DNA of 64,000 bases from Diploptera punctata (lineage: Eukaryota > Arthropoda > Insecta > Blattodea > Blaberidae), in assembly GCA_030220185.1 (NCBI GenBank), contig JASPKZ010003432.1, forward strand, positions 620,001 to 684,000. The letters are read 5' to 3'. The notes beneath the pieces are model-generated. The model made no database searches. It had not been told where the DNA came from and was given only the letters and a program-made list of their open reading frames with translations. The translations under genes were made by a program, and so were the position numbers. Positions 1 to 10,088 of this stretch are shown piece after piece (position 1 is the first letter of the stretch; each line of letters begins with the position of its first letter).

Positions 1-225
1 CTCCATTTGCCGAACATCTGCATTACTATAAAAAGCATTCAATATCAAATAATATACTTCATGTATGAGAATGCCCGCAGCTATCAATAATAATTTGCGT
101 GTGTAGCATTCATATATGTAATAAGAAAAATATGTACTCGATAGCATATGTTCCCTTCTGTAGGAGCCTCACTTCAGATATCATCCTAAAATTATATTTT
201 TTTATTAAAGTAGTTATTATTTTAT

Positions 226-782
226 TTAATCCCTCCTAATAGCTGAGCAGTTTAGGGCACGATGCCTTGGCTCAGAGCTATGAGACTTGCGCTGGTTCGA
301 GTCCCCATAACGGAAGAAATTTTCTCATTGCATTTCGGCCAGTATGGGACCTATATACACCCAGCAAAGAGAGGAATTTGATATGCTACAATTATAGCGG
401 GAGCATGTCGTATCATAATTGATAAGGCAATATGCTAGAATGTGCCGAGGTATCGAGTCTCGATGGGGGTCAAGATTTTTTTAATTGAGCTAATGGGTAC
501 CAGACGCACGTTCTGGGGATAAAGGCGGCTGTCACACATGGCTAGCTTCTTGTGTCGATTGTATAAAATGATGGGAGCCGTAACATTCATATTAAACCAG
601 GTCCCTCCTATGGCCCATTGTGGGATCACTTTACCTTTACAATAAGTAGCGGCCACAGGATGAGAAAACCAGTTACAACGGCTGGGAAACCTGACTGGCT
701 GATCATATATCACTCTTATACCGGCTGAATCTAGCATTACATGTGGATAATCAGATGAAGGCTGGCATGGTTCCTGTGCCAC
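226..782 (+). mobile_element. SINE-A copy interrupted by SINE-B
   Basis: tRNA-derived SINE. The head has an A-box-like tract (TAGCTGAGCAGTTTAGG) and a B box GGTTCGAGTCC, followed by the family body (TTTCTCATTGCATTTCGGCC). The body stops near 395 and resumes near 640 with AATAAGTAGCGGCC, then runs to the family end region. A SINE-B copy fills the gap. Many substitutions against the younger copies at 12533 and 26456 mark it as old. A 115-codon minus-strand ORF over this stretch is only a by-product of the two SINEs. Confidence 0.8.
401..645 (+). mobile_element. SINE-B copy nested in SINE-A
   Basis: Begins with a diverged SINE-B head (GCATGTCGTATCATAATTG) and continues through the diagnostic body GGGTACCAGACGCACGTTCT and GGTAAAGGCGGC-like tract to the 3' signature GGGATCACTTTACCTTTA. 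The host SINE-A is interrupted at its CTACAAT segment, which appears on both sides and may be the target duplication. Insertion order is therefore SINE-A first, SINE-B second. Confidence 0.75.
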
Positions 783-814
783 GAAAAAAATTATTTCATT
801 TAACGACTCTCTTT

Positions 815-865
815 AAGATATCAGGTCATTAGCGTCGTAATTCACAATTGGGCGTCAAAGTACCG
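815..865. repeat. short dispersed repeat
   Basis: A segment of about 45 bp with CAGGTCATTAGCGTCGTAA and TTGGGCGTCAAAG recurs, diverged, at 16120-16158. It belongs to no SINE family identified here. Confidence 0.4.
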
Positions 866-884
866 AAAAAGTTGTTTAGATGCT

Positions 885-1088
885 TCTTAATTCAGGTTTG
901 GGACTTCTAGCTCTGTCGTACCAAGAAGTGTTTTTACAAATAACTTGTATATGCAATGGGGTCTTTCTTGTTTTCCTACCAGCGATGGTGGCGTACTTCG
1001 GAGAACATTTATTAAACAAATTTGAACCCGGTATCTCCGAGAATGAGTCTGAAACGCTACCACCTGAGCCAACGCCCTCGGTGTTCTG
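885..1088 (-). mobile_element. tRNA-derived SINE-like sequence, family unassigned
   Basis: Read on the minus strand, 1085 to 1020 resembles a tRNA 5' half and T arm: A-box-like TGGCTCAGGTGGTAGCG, then B box GGGTTCAAATTT after 35 bases. No foldable acceptor stem was found, so a SINE head is more likely than a tRNA gene. Both ORFs here (69 codons plus, 61 minus) show no recognisable domain. No second copy was found in this window. Confidence 0.4.
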
Positions 1089-1655
1089 ACATATTGTTCA
1101 GGATTTATTTCCTCTTGAAGAAAATTGCTTTCTAGTTACGACACTTTAACAAGCCAATAAAAATTCCAACAAACTTCCTGTTACTAATCTAGCAGAACGC
1201 ATTCACCCTTCTATACAAGTTCTTTCTTATTATAGTATTTTATATTTCACGTTTCTCCTCAATTACATATTATGTTTCATTATATTTATTAAAATTTACC
1301 TTTCAGCTATATCTCAATACATGATGGAATTTTATTTAGATGTGGTTGACGGGCTGCAGATGTCTGGTGGTAGCTTTTGTTCTGTGGGATGGAATGTTTT
1401 TGTGACAGTGGCGAACCCGCGGGCAAATCTAATGTGGTTAGATTGTGGTCACGATATACCGAGGACATCATAACTATCGGTCAATTAAATAGGGGTCACA
1501 GTTCTCACAACACAAGACCATCTCATCATGTGAACAAAAGTTGCAATTTATTTATGTAAGCTTATTACAACTGCAAACTTGAAAATCTTTCGCGCAGATA
1601 CTGCGTAAACTAGGCGAATTCCTCGTCAAGTAATATTTATGACATGATTTTACGG

Positions 1656-1656
<1 letters not shown>
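1089..1656. other. no recognisable feature
   Basis: AT-rich single-copy-looking DNA. A 60-codon ORF at 1377-1559 has no recognisable similarity and no supporting context. Confidence 0.5.

Positions 1657-1708
<52 letters not shown>
1657..1708. repeat. (TA)n microsatellite
   Basis: About 25 uninterrupted TA dinucleotides. Confidence 0.95.
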
Positions 1709-1709
<1 letters not shown>

Positions 1710-1779
1710 CTTTTATAATCATATCGCATGTATCCAGTTATGTTACGAGGAAACAAATATGGTGACAGAGAGAACTATT

Positions 1780-1872
1780 TTTAAATTACTGCCTTCAAGT
1801 AAACCCCCTCTCCTAATAGCCGGAATTCGCTGATTTTAGAGAATACTTTCTCGTTTTATTTCGATTATACGA
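1780..1872 (+). repeat. single copy of the ~150-bp dispersed repeat
   Basis: Contains CTTCAAGTAAACCCCCTCTC, CTCCTAATAGC, GATTTTAGAGAATACTTT and CTCGTTTTATTTCGATTA. These match the repeat units clustered at 60895-61190 and 61490-61860. Only part of the unit is present. Confidence 0.5.
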
Positions 1873-1959
1873 TTGAATTTTATTGCGATAATCAAAACTT
1901 TAAATGGAGAAGAATACTTTGCAGTGAGCTACACGATCTTTTTAGGAAATCAGATATAA

Positions 1960-2175
1960 TAAAAATAGTTTCGTAGACTGCGATAGGCAGGACATGTGTC
2001 ACGAACCTGGAATGGAAGAGGCGCTTGTAGACAAACCAGAGGGATAACGCTATTTGTAGGACAAAAATGATGTGGGAGAATAATATTAACTATGATTTGA
2101 GAGAAGTATATTATAGGAATGTATGGAGAGCTTATATCCGCGCGGTCATGAATCTACGGATTCGATAGTGTCATT
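1960..2175 (+). mobile_element. LINE-E 3' fragment
   Basis: Decayed C-terminal coding end of LINE-E: GTAGACTGCGATAGGCAGG (the LRWAGH motif), AATATTAACTATGATTTGAG, and the terminal ATGAATCTACGGATTCGATAG. Frame is broken by indels. Compare the better copy at 28015-28395. Confidence 0.7.
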
Positions 2176-2214
2176 GAGTTATTTGTAATAAAAAAATGAG
2201 GCCTCTAGTCAGAT

Positions 2215-2305
2215 TTTATTCTTTAAATAGTCCTAACAAATGCCACTCTTGACTTCAAAATCCTCTAGATAAATTTGAAATCAGTCGTGACATTACTTAT
2301 GATAA
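2215..2305. mobile_element. internally deleted hairpin MITE (short copy)
   Basis: Shares both outer parts with the hairpin at 46856-46977: left TTAAATAGTCCTAACAAATG and right CATTACTTATGATAA. The central hairpin stems and loop are lost. Non-autonomous DNA element; superfamily unknown. Confidence 0.55.
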
Positions 2306-2439
2306 ACCGATTTTATATCAATAGACTATTATTTTTTTTTAATTCGGAATGTATCCATAATTCAATGTTTTTCGTCACCCTCAAGAAATTCGCACATTTG
2401 TAGTGGTCCTGAACATATTCATCTGTTAATTTCACTTCA

Positions 2440-2870
2440 TTCATATTTCTTCTCACTCCATCCATCCAACCCCTTTAGGTATTTTCATTTTTTTTTCTCC
2501 ATTCCAAGATAATTTTAGGAAATATATCAGATGACATCTTCTTGAGATATCTGTTCCGTCTTAATCGTCTATCTTCAATTCTTTGTAACACATTTCTTTC
2601 AACTTTCATAATTTTCTTATTTCAACATTTATATATTTTTTTCTAAATGGACTTCCGCAATGATCTCCAAAAATCGATATATGTTGCTAATAACTTCTTA
2701 GCTTTGGTCTTTTTAATTGTCCATTCTCTGATCCATACAACATAACACTCTCTACACAATAGCCTTATAGATATATTTGTTTTTGTAAAGGACGATTTTA
2801 TTCTATAACGCTGAGTTTTGCATGCCGATTAGCCTGCTCTCCGTCCACCTGATTATTCCTTTTTTTTTCC
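2440..2870 (-). pseudogene. LINE reverse-transcriptase C-terminal remnant
   Basis: On the minus strand, broken frames recall the end of a non-LTR polyprotein: an ILYG-like region near 2740, an ERNVLQRIEDRRLRR-like stretch, and an end in DGW. Stops and frameshifts are numerous. It lies in the same orientation as the next LINE remnant at 3010-3300 and covers a similar part of the protein, so the two are probably separate insertions. Confidence 0.5.
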
Positions 2871-3009
2871 TCCTGATTGTGATAATTATCATTTTTCTTA
2901 GATTCATCCTAAATATCTAACTTTCTTCAGAGTAATATTTAATGTCATTCATTCCTGTCAGCTATTGTTAATCAATATTTTTTTTAGGAATATTCCACAA
3001 TACAGTGTT

Positions 3010-3300
3010 TCTCCTTGAATCCAAAGTGATTTGTCGCCAGGGTTCCTCTCTAAAGCATCTTCTTCCCTCAAATCTCTAGCTTCCATACTTCTCTTCACTC
3101 CATCCATCGTTCTCTAGGCCTGCCTCTTCCACTTCTTCCATTAGCTTTCCAATTAAGGATCTTCTTTGGTATTCTCTCTTCTTCCATTCTTATGAGGTGT
3201 CCATACCATTTCAAACGTATTTCTTCTATTTTTCCTAATATGTTTTTTTTTCAACTTGCATAATTTCCCTTACTGTGCTCTTTCTGACCTTATCCCTTCT
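3010..3300 (-). pseudogene. LINE polyprotein C-terminal remnant
   Basis: Minus-strand translation gives IEEIRLKWYGHLIRMEEERI, then PKKILNWK, GRSGRGRPRERWME and a stop. The KWYGH-x-RM and GR-x-GRPR-x-RW pattern is characteristic of the post-RT C-terminal region of many arthropod non-LTR retrotransposons. Clade not assigned. Confidence 0.75.
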
Positions 3301-3386
3301 TGAAATTCTTGTCAATCAATATTAATTATTAAAATATATTGTATTTTATTTATGTTAATTTGCAATTTTATTTTCATGTTATATCC

Positions 3387-3440
<54 letters not shown>
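3387..3440. repeat. (TTA)n microsatellite
   Basis: About 18 TTA repeats following an AT-rich tract. Confidence 0.95.
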
Positions 3441-3441
<1 letters not shown>

Positions 3442-3774
3442 CTATGAGGACATTTAATGTTCGACATTAGCATTGTTAAGGTTTAACTTACAGTGGATGT
3501 AATACAAATATTTTAAGGCGTTTTATAAAAGCGGACATGGGTACAATATTTCTACAGTTTTATGGCTTTTGTGTGGAAAGATATGAGCAAACAATTTAAC
3601 TGCGTTTTTACAACAATGTTAACATGTATGTCCATGTGATGACTAAATGTACAGTATACACGCTATTTACTGTAGCCCTTAAGCTCTCCCCAGCACACTC
3701 ACATTTTATATAAAATAAAATCATAGTCCTAACTTACTAGGAAAAAGTTCGCAAAAATATTTAAATATAGAATA

Positions 3775-3850
3775 CACATCAAACTAGCTCAAGGGGCTTC
3801 AAGACTTGGAAGCCCGGGTTCAAAACCTCTCGGGCACTATGCGGACTTAG
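3775..3850 (+). other. weak tRNA-like B box
   Basis: GGTTCAAAACC fits the B-box consensus and is preceded by a short inverted GGGCTTC/GAAGCCC stem, but no A box is clear. Possibly a SINE scrap. Confidence 0.2.
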
Positions 3851-3987
3851 TTTTTAATCATTATATTCATCTTCTACTACAGCAGTAGTTCCGAAACTTT
3901 GGTATGCAAAAACTTAAGGAATCCGTCAACATTTATTAAGAAATACGTGTCGGCTATGTATTTTTTTAAATAGCGTATTTATAGTTT

Positions 3988-4805
3988 AGTCCCACGCCCT
4001 ACCCTAGTAGTTAAGACAAGATGCCTTGGCGCAGAGCTGCGGAACTTGCGCTGTTTCAAGTCTCCATGGAGTAAGAAATTTTGGAAATACGTACTTTACA
4101 ACATGTGATAAGAATACTTTTTCAAGGTTCCAACCATACACCATGTGCATGCGCCAACAGACGCGAAGCGATTTATACTATGGAATTACGGGATGCAGCC
4201 AACATGTATACTGATACGATATTTGAACTCGCGTTGCCAACGAAACTAAAATCTAGCCTAACGCAATTTAAGTACTCTAATCTGCGAAATAATGCACGCT
4301 GATTTTATTTAGTGTAAGTTAATTAGTACAGACTCTATGTTGGCTGCACTAGAACACACAATATTCGTTAAAATCAATATGGATGCCACGTCTTCATGTA
4401 ATTCAATATCGTGGAAAAATATATTCAAGTAATCGTTAGAAAACATGTAGAAATCATTGTAAATGGTGGGAAATAATTTGAAAAGTGAAACCTAAAAATA
4501 AAAGTTGACTGGAGTTTATGAAGTAATTCAAGAAGTCAGGTCACTTGTAAAGTTTAGCCGAAATTTTCTCATGGAATTTCGATTAGTATAGAACAGCATC
4601 ATGAGGAATTTGAGTAGCTACAATAAGTAGCTGCTCCATGTTGAGAAAACCATCTATAATGGTTGGAGGACCCGACGTGCTCCATCGGATCACCAAAACT
4701 CTGGCTGGATGATCGTCTACCTCTGTGATTAATACAGTGAGACCAGCAGGCGGATGGTGATAAGTCAAGGACCTTCTAGACCTATCGCGCCATGGAGTAT
4801 AGTTT
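3988..4805 (+). mobile_element. SINE-A copy split by a 477-bp insertion
   Basis: SINE-A head 3988-4082 (TAGTTAAGACAAGATGCC, CGCTGTTTCAAGTCTCC) and body 4560-4798 (TTTCTCATGGAATTTCG, AATAAGTAGCTGCTCC, CTATCGCGCCATGGAG). The whole is flanked by an 11-bp duplication ATTTATAGTTT at 3977-3987 and 4806-4816, which fixes both ends. Confidence 0.85.
4083..4559. mobile_element. unclassified insertion inside SINE-A
   Basis: This 477-bp segment interrupts SINE-A and is flanked by GAAATTTT at 4075-4082 and 4560-4567, an 8-bp duplication of SINE sequence. Ends are GGAAATACG and AGTTTAGCC; at best they share a weak terminal GG/CC symmetry. Two overlapping short ORFs (62 and 73 codons) have no recognisable domain. 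An 8-bp duplication would suit a hAT or P-type DNA element, but no diagnostic TIR is visible. Confidence 0.55.
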
Positions 4806-4816
4806 ATTTATAGTTT

Positions 4817-5276
4817 TATTGGATTCACTGTATAATTCTTACAATAGTTTAATTAAGAATTTTCTTATAAGCCAGGTTTATATAAATGTTGTATGTTGCC
4901 TTACATTTCAAATAATTTCTCCCAGTCAGACGAAAGAAAGAAATGTCTAACAACTGTTGAAGTAAAGGTGTTTATTCAGTCATCTAAGAGAGAAATCTAT
5001 TGGCAGGACCGTGAAACATGGAAAAATAGAATCAGGAAACGGCGTCAGCTGTAACAGACTTGAATGACAATGATGATCAATCAATAACCGAACATGAGCT
5101 AATAAATAGGCCCATACATTTGTATTGCTAACAACCTGTTCCAACAGAATTTTTATTAGGCTACTCACTAATAAATCGTGGTAATAAAATAATTACAGTA
5201 AAAAAAAAACTACCATTAAATTGCTGGTCTCACAATCTTGTTATGTAGGTAACTTAAAAAGTTTAAGGTAAAATGG
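4817..5276. other. no recognisable feature
   Basis: AT-rich DNA. The 62-codon minus ORF at 4980-5168 shows no motif. Confidence 0.4.
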
Positions 5277-5545
5277 TGAAGGTAAAGAATCCTTGGAGGC
5301 TCTTGTGATAGCAGGATGTTAAAGAGTCTCGCCGTTCTAGATCATCGACGCGAGGTGTTTTGCCGGATTGCCAATTTTGCATGATGGCCCCATTTACCCA
5401 CAGAATATATTTGGTACTCATTTCCGTTAGACACTGGGTCAATCCCAGGTCTAGGGTGAGCCAGAAACTTTGAACCAGTTTAAAAATTCTGACCCATCGA
5501 GTCTCGGACCCTCCACCTCCTTACTGGCTTTCAGCAACGGCACGC
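5277..5545 (-). mobile_element. SINE-B, diverged
   Basis: Minus-strand SINE-B: GGTACTCATTTCCGTTAGAC (body), CCAGTTTAAAAATTCTGACC, a remnant B box, and the head CACGCCGT at the right end. Indels and substitutions throughout. Confidence 0.8.
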
Positions 5546-5984
5546 CGTGATCCTAAAAATACTGGGCCCTGATCTAGAAGAGTTGAGAAGCATCCAATTA
5601 AAGAATAAAAATAAAAAAATAATTAGAAAACACTGAATAGACAAAAGGTATAAAAATACAGGCAGGAAATCCGGAGAATTAAATGTAAGCTTCCTAAAGA
5701 AGTATACAACGCCTAACAATTCTTATTTTACGCTCTCTTCATGAAGGCGAAGTTATACAGAGAGCAAGTAATGGAAATGCACATATTTTAAGTAATAAAT
5801 ATGTACGCTAAGTAAAATCAAATGGCATCCAACTTCTCTAAAAAAATAAACTGGAAATATTAAAAAAATGAAAATTATTCCAGTTAACTTAACATTACAT
5901 GCATACGAAAGATGGTATTTCCTACTCCAGCGACACTAGCACCTACTATAGTTTGTTAAAGTACGCATACTGTTCGAAAAACTC
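5546..5984. other. no recognisable feature
   Basis: A-rich DNA; the 62-codon minus ORF at 5531-5719 is low complexity. Confidence 0.4.
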
Positions 5985-6415
5985 CAGCTCCAGCGGCATA
6001 GGCCTGGAAGGGCCTTGAGCTACCAGCCAGCCGCTGACCTCTCAAGTACATGTGTTTAAAAATGTTATTATGTATTATTTACCTTGGATGTGATGAAAGT
6101 TTATAACTTTTTTTATTTAAATTATGATGTTTCTTTTATATTTACTCATAGAAATAGACGATCATCCAGTATAGGGGTAAAATGTTGTCAGCATGCCGTG
6201 TCTCTCAGCCATTAAAGCTTATTTTCTCAACGTGGAGTAGCTACTTACAGTAGCTACCCTAATACCTCACGTTAATGTGTGAGCACTGATCCCATTTTGC
6301 CGAAATTCCATGGGAACATTTGTTCCCATGGAGACTCGAACCAGCGCTAGTCCCATAGTTCTGCACCAGGTATGATGCCTTAAACTGCTCAGCTAATGAG
6401 CGGAATTAATTATGG
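5985..6415 (-). mobile_element. SINE-A with ~90-bp internal insertion
   Basis: Minus-strand SINE-A: 3' part 5985-6057 (CTACCAGCCAGCCGCTGACC), then about 90 bp of AT-rich foreign sequence, then the remainder from about 6148 (GACGATCATCCAGTATAGGG, CTCAACGTGGAGTAGCTACT) to the head (GACTCGAACCAGCGCTAG, AAACTGCTCAGCTAATG). The foreign segment has no visible TIR. Confidence 0.8.
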
Positions 6416-7160
6416 GTTAATAACTTTAAACATCTTGTTTCTCAAGACATGGTATTCTGGACTTGGTCTACTTGTGCTCTGAAGTATCCAATTACTTCAT
6501 ACTCAATTAGGCACGTGTTTCCTTCAAACCAATAAACAGATATTCATAAGAATCTCGCTAAACCACAATATCACAATTTTGGTTGAGAAATAGAGGTAAT
6601 AAGCTAAGCGATCTATCATTCCATACAATATAAACATATAATTATAGTTTTATAAGCAGTTAACAAGTGGCCTCCAGCCAGAATTGGGGGATAACTGACC
6701 GCAAATATCATTTCTATAATCGCAGGAAGAGCTTAGTAAATTATTCAAAAAATGAAGGGTGCATTGGATAAAACTCAAAACTTCCCTGATACAACAGGTG
6801 TGTGTGTTCTAATGCCACCCACTGCACTGTTCGTACTTCGGGTTCCGCGCTGGACGGATATATGGAGTTAATATGGTCTATTTTCAATTTATGCACCACT
6901 TTGGCAGACCACTTTACAATAGATATTAAAAATATAGTCTACTAACATTTTTAACGCTTATTTATAGACATCTAAAGTGAATTAAAAGTGTGGTATAATC
7001 CGACACAGGGGACTTCCATATTTGATCTACATAGAGAGGTACAGTGTTAAAACTAACTTTTCTGTTATAAATGAGTGACTGAGAAGTATAAACGTGTCAA
7101 ACTGCAAACTGAACACAAACTTTATGAGTTGGTCTATTAAGTAGTATCCCCATATAATAC
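6416..7160. other. no recognisable feature
   Basis: AT-rich intergenic or intronic DNA without recognisable repeats. Confidence 0.4.
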
Positions 7161-7163
7161 AAT

Positions 7164-7255
7164 ATTTATAATATAAAAATAGAATACCTGAGATTTCAGT
7201 CTTCCACAACTTGAAGAAGACTGAGATCTCAGTATTTTATTTTTATATTATAAAT
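7164..7255. repeat. hairpin, ~40-bp inverted repeat
   Basis: Left arm 7164-7204 and right arm 7216-7255 are reverse complements at roughly 90 percent, with an 11-nt loop. Arm ends: ATTTATAATATAAAAATA outward, TCAGTCTTC at the loop. Probably a MITE-like fold-back; no target duplication is clear. Confidence 0.6.
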
Positions 7256-7458
7256 ACTGCATAGTAACCTCAATGGTGTTTCGTCATGAATTTTAAAACT
7301 ATCGTCCCATATAATAGTAATAACATTATAAAAATGAGATAGCCTATGTCAATATACAGTATACCAGTAATAATTTTACATAAAAAATGAAAATAATAAA
7401 ACGTAAATTTATAATCCCACGCTTCATGACAAATGATTTGTAGTCTTTACATGTTTGA

Positions 7459-7490
7459 TTTCTTCTTCTTCTTCTTCTTCTTCTTCTTCG
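7459..7490. repeat. (TTC)n tract, 3' tail of the adjacent LINE
   Basis: About ten TTC repeats. Read on the minus strand this is a (GAA)n tail directly after the LINE 3' end. Confidence 0.85.
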
Positions 7491-8030
7491 CGGTTATTTA
7501 CTAGCCTGTTCCGGCTCCAAATTGCTGCTCTTTCCATCTTTTCCTTGGTCTTCCCAAGCTTCTTCTTCCTCGTGTTGAATAGTTGTATGCTGCTTTTGTT
7601 ATACTATTCTCAGTCATCCTTGCCAAGTGTTCTTTGCAGTTTGTTCTGTATTTCTCTATTGTTGAGTATGGTTCCTCTATTTTTAGTTGTTGTCTTACTT
7701 CTGTGTTATGTTTTTTGTCTGTTCTTTGATATACTGCTATTGGTCTGAGGAATCTCATTTCAGCAGCTTGTATCCTGGCAGATTGTGTTGTCGCTGTCCT
7801 TGTTTCGGATCCATAAGTAATAATAGGCACTGTCATTGTCTTATATAATTTCATTATAGAGTCTTTCCTGGCTTTATTTTTCAAAGTTCTTTTTAGGTTT
7901 GATTTCATTGCGAGTATATAAGCCATGATTATCGTTAATTTGGAATATGCAATTGAGCCATCTTCGAAGAACAGTCTGTTGTGTAGAATTTTTTCCCCGA
8001 TATGGAACATGGCTGTGTTCAGTTACAGTT
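7491..8030 (-). pseudogene. LINE reverse-transcriptase C-terminal region, 169-codon open frame
   Basis: The frame 8010-7501 is uninterrupted for 169 codons. It contains KLYKTMTVPIITYGSETRT (the thumb-region YGSE motif of non-LTR RTs), AAEMRFLR, EHLARM and RRSLGRPRKRW, in the usual order. The N-terminal RT, including the catalytic YxDD box, is absent, so the copy is a 5'-truncated insertion. A (GAA)n tail marks its 3' end. The open frame over this length suggests it is younger than most LINE remnants here. Clade not assigned. Confidence 0.85.
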
Positions 8031-8420
8031 GAACCTGGGTATCCGATGACTTCCTAGCGAGTACATAGTTCCAATTACACATTTTCTAGTGATCCCCTCA
8101 ATTTATGTAAGCATGTTTTGCCCGCATCGGTAGCAATCAAAACAAAACACGAGCTTTCCTTGAATTCACTAAGATGAGAGGATTATTTAATGAGAGATAA
8201 GACGGGACAACTATGAGTCTGGTTTCTGTCCCCGCAACATTACTTAGTTGAAAACTTGCATAGCGTCACTGTATACATGTCGTTCCTTCCTCCAGAAAGC
8301 CTATATAATATTGTTGATAAGGATATGCCGTGTGTCCCACTCCCAGCGGGGCCGGCACACGACATATACAGTATGTACTATATGCATATACACATATGTG
8401 TGCGTGTAATTAATTATATT
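8031..8420. other. no recognisable feature
   Basis: Ordinary DNA; the 65-codon plus ORF extends into the LINE-E fragment and is not supported. Confidence 0.4.
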
Positions 8421-8602
8421 ACTTACTTACTCACTGGCACTCTCGAACCGTAGGTTCATGGCCGCGCGGACATAAGCTCTCCCATACATCCCTATCCTGA
8501 GCTAATGCTTTCCAATCATTCCCTGTATAATCTACTTCCCTCAAATCATAGTTAATGTTGTTCTCCCACCTCATTCTTGGTCTACCAACTGGGCGTATTG
8601 TA
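8421..8602 (-). mobile_element. LINE-E 3' end, 5'-truncated
   Basis: Starts with ACTTACTTACTCACTGGCAC (the 3' tail) and reads back through MNLRVR, AQDRDVWE, NDWKALAQ and YDLREVDYTG to GRPRMRWENN. The sequence stops abruptly at the GRP motif near 8600, as expected for incomplete reverse transcription. It is close to the copy at 28015-28395. Confidence 0.85.
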
Positions 8603-8854
8603 TTACATATTATAAACCACGCGTGGGAAGTAAAAACACTGCCCTCTATGTATACTACGTACAATGTATATACAAAATATATCCAAAAGGTAGTGCTAAT
8701 ATACATTATACGAAACAAATCACTGCAATTTAAGTGAACTGAACTATATTTGAAACAATATAAAACAATAAATACGTACTTGCCGCCATTGTATCACTAT
8801 TTGGTGGCACGGCCTCCTGCAGTTTCAACTAACAAACATTGCTCACACTGTTAG

Positions 8855-9071
8855 CCCTTAAATTCGTAATGTATCCTTTTGGATACATCAGTTCGTTTAA
8901 TTAATTTATTTTAAATAAATCAGAAGAAAACGAACAAAAAGAAACCACTTAAATACGTGTCTAATTAATCAATATTCCTATCGATAAAATTTACACAAGA
9001 TTGCGTTTTCACTGCGGTCCGCCACATTCAAATAACTAACAGAAGAAATTGGTGTTTTGTCAATTTAAGGG
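8855..9071. mobile_element. piggyBac-like MITE (217 bp)
   Basis: Ends CCCTTAAATTCG ... TTTGTCAATTTAAGGG form inverted termini (CCCTTAAATT) flanked by TTAG on the left and TTAA on the right. TTAA target and CCC-starting TIRs are typical of piggyBac-type elements. It shares termini and an internal core (GCGGACCGCAGTGAAAACG on the opposite strand) with the element at 37952-38316. No coding capacity. Confidence 0.7.
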
Positions 9072-9075
9072 TTAA

Positions 9076-10077
9076 CGTTAGTCAATTGTTAATAATGAAC
9101 GCAAATATTTCCAACAAAGAGGTTATTCTTTTACTATTATTTATTATTTTGAAAACACCATCGCGCAAAAAATAATGTACAACGCACATTCGTGAAGTGT
9201 TTTACAGAATCTCTGAAATTAAAAACCTCACTATCTCTCGGTTTTTAAACATTTTCCTCGCTTCTGTAAAAAAACACTTTCCAACCTCGCATCGTAATAT
9301 ACTATTAAACTTCATAAAAGCACAAGTCCAATTTGTTCACGACATAATTCCCGAGATTTTGCTATTTCTAATTTTCAAAAAAGTGGAAATGAAATGAGGG
9401 TTTTTCCATGCTATACAGTACAATAGTGCTTATATAAAGAGATAATATAGGCCTATATCTTATAAATTTTCGTTAAATTTAAAATTCATTTCCATATAGA
9501 AACAGACTATGCATTAGTAAGGTTAAGTTTAAATGTTAAAATGTAGAGATCTGGCAACAGTGCAATCATTTACGGTTTACGATTTACGATTGGCAGTAAC
9601 CCATTAGCTATGAAATAATTTATTTACTACAGTAATGAGACTAGCGATATTCAGAAATAATAAAGCTGGTGAGCGGAAATCCAGCTCAGCTATCTGATTA
9701 ACATGTCACAATCATTTAAGTTCGTAATTTCTTTTTTCATGCTAACAATCTTTCATTTTTACCTTAGTTTAAACTATCCCCCATACGTACTTTTACGTGT
9801 CTGACGCTATCCGGACCTTACAGGGACACAACCTGTCGGTAGAGGATTTCAAATTCCAGATCACAATTTTTTTACTACACAAGGATATTGGGAGCTTCCC
9901 CGAATGAGTTATCAGCTCAAATACAACCTCAGAGACAACACGAACATTCAAGATAAGACACAACATTCACTCATATATTTATGGCTAATATGATATGGAT
10001 ACGTTTCCTGGTATTTGTCTCATAGGTAAGAATAACACCTGAAAAAAGTCTCCCAGGAATCCATGCTAGTGATAATA
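9076..10077. other. no recognisable feature
   Basis: AT-rich DNA of about 1 kb; a 66-codon ORF at 9197-9397 shows no motif. Confidence 0.4.
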
Positions 10078-10088
10078 ATAATAATCAT

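Noticed and set aside
435..782. 115-codon minus ORF
   Set aside because: Entirely within the nested SINE-A/SINE-B copies.
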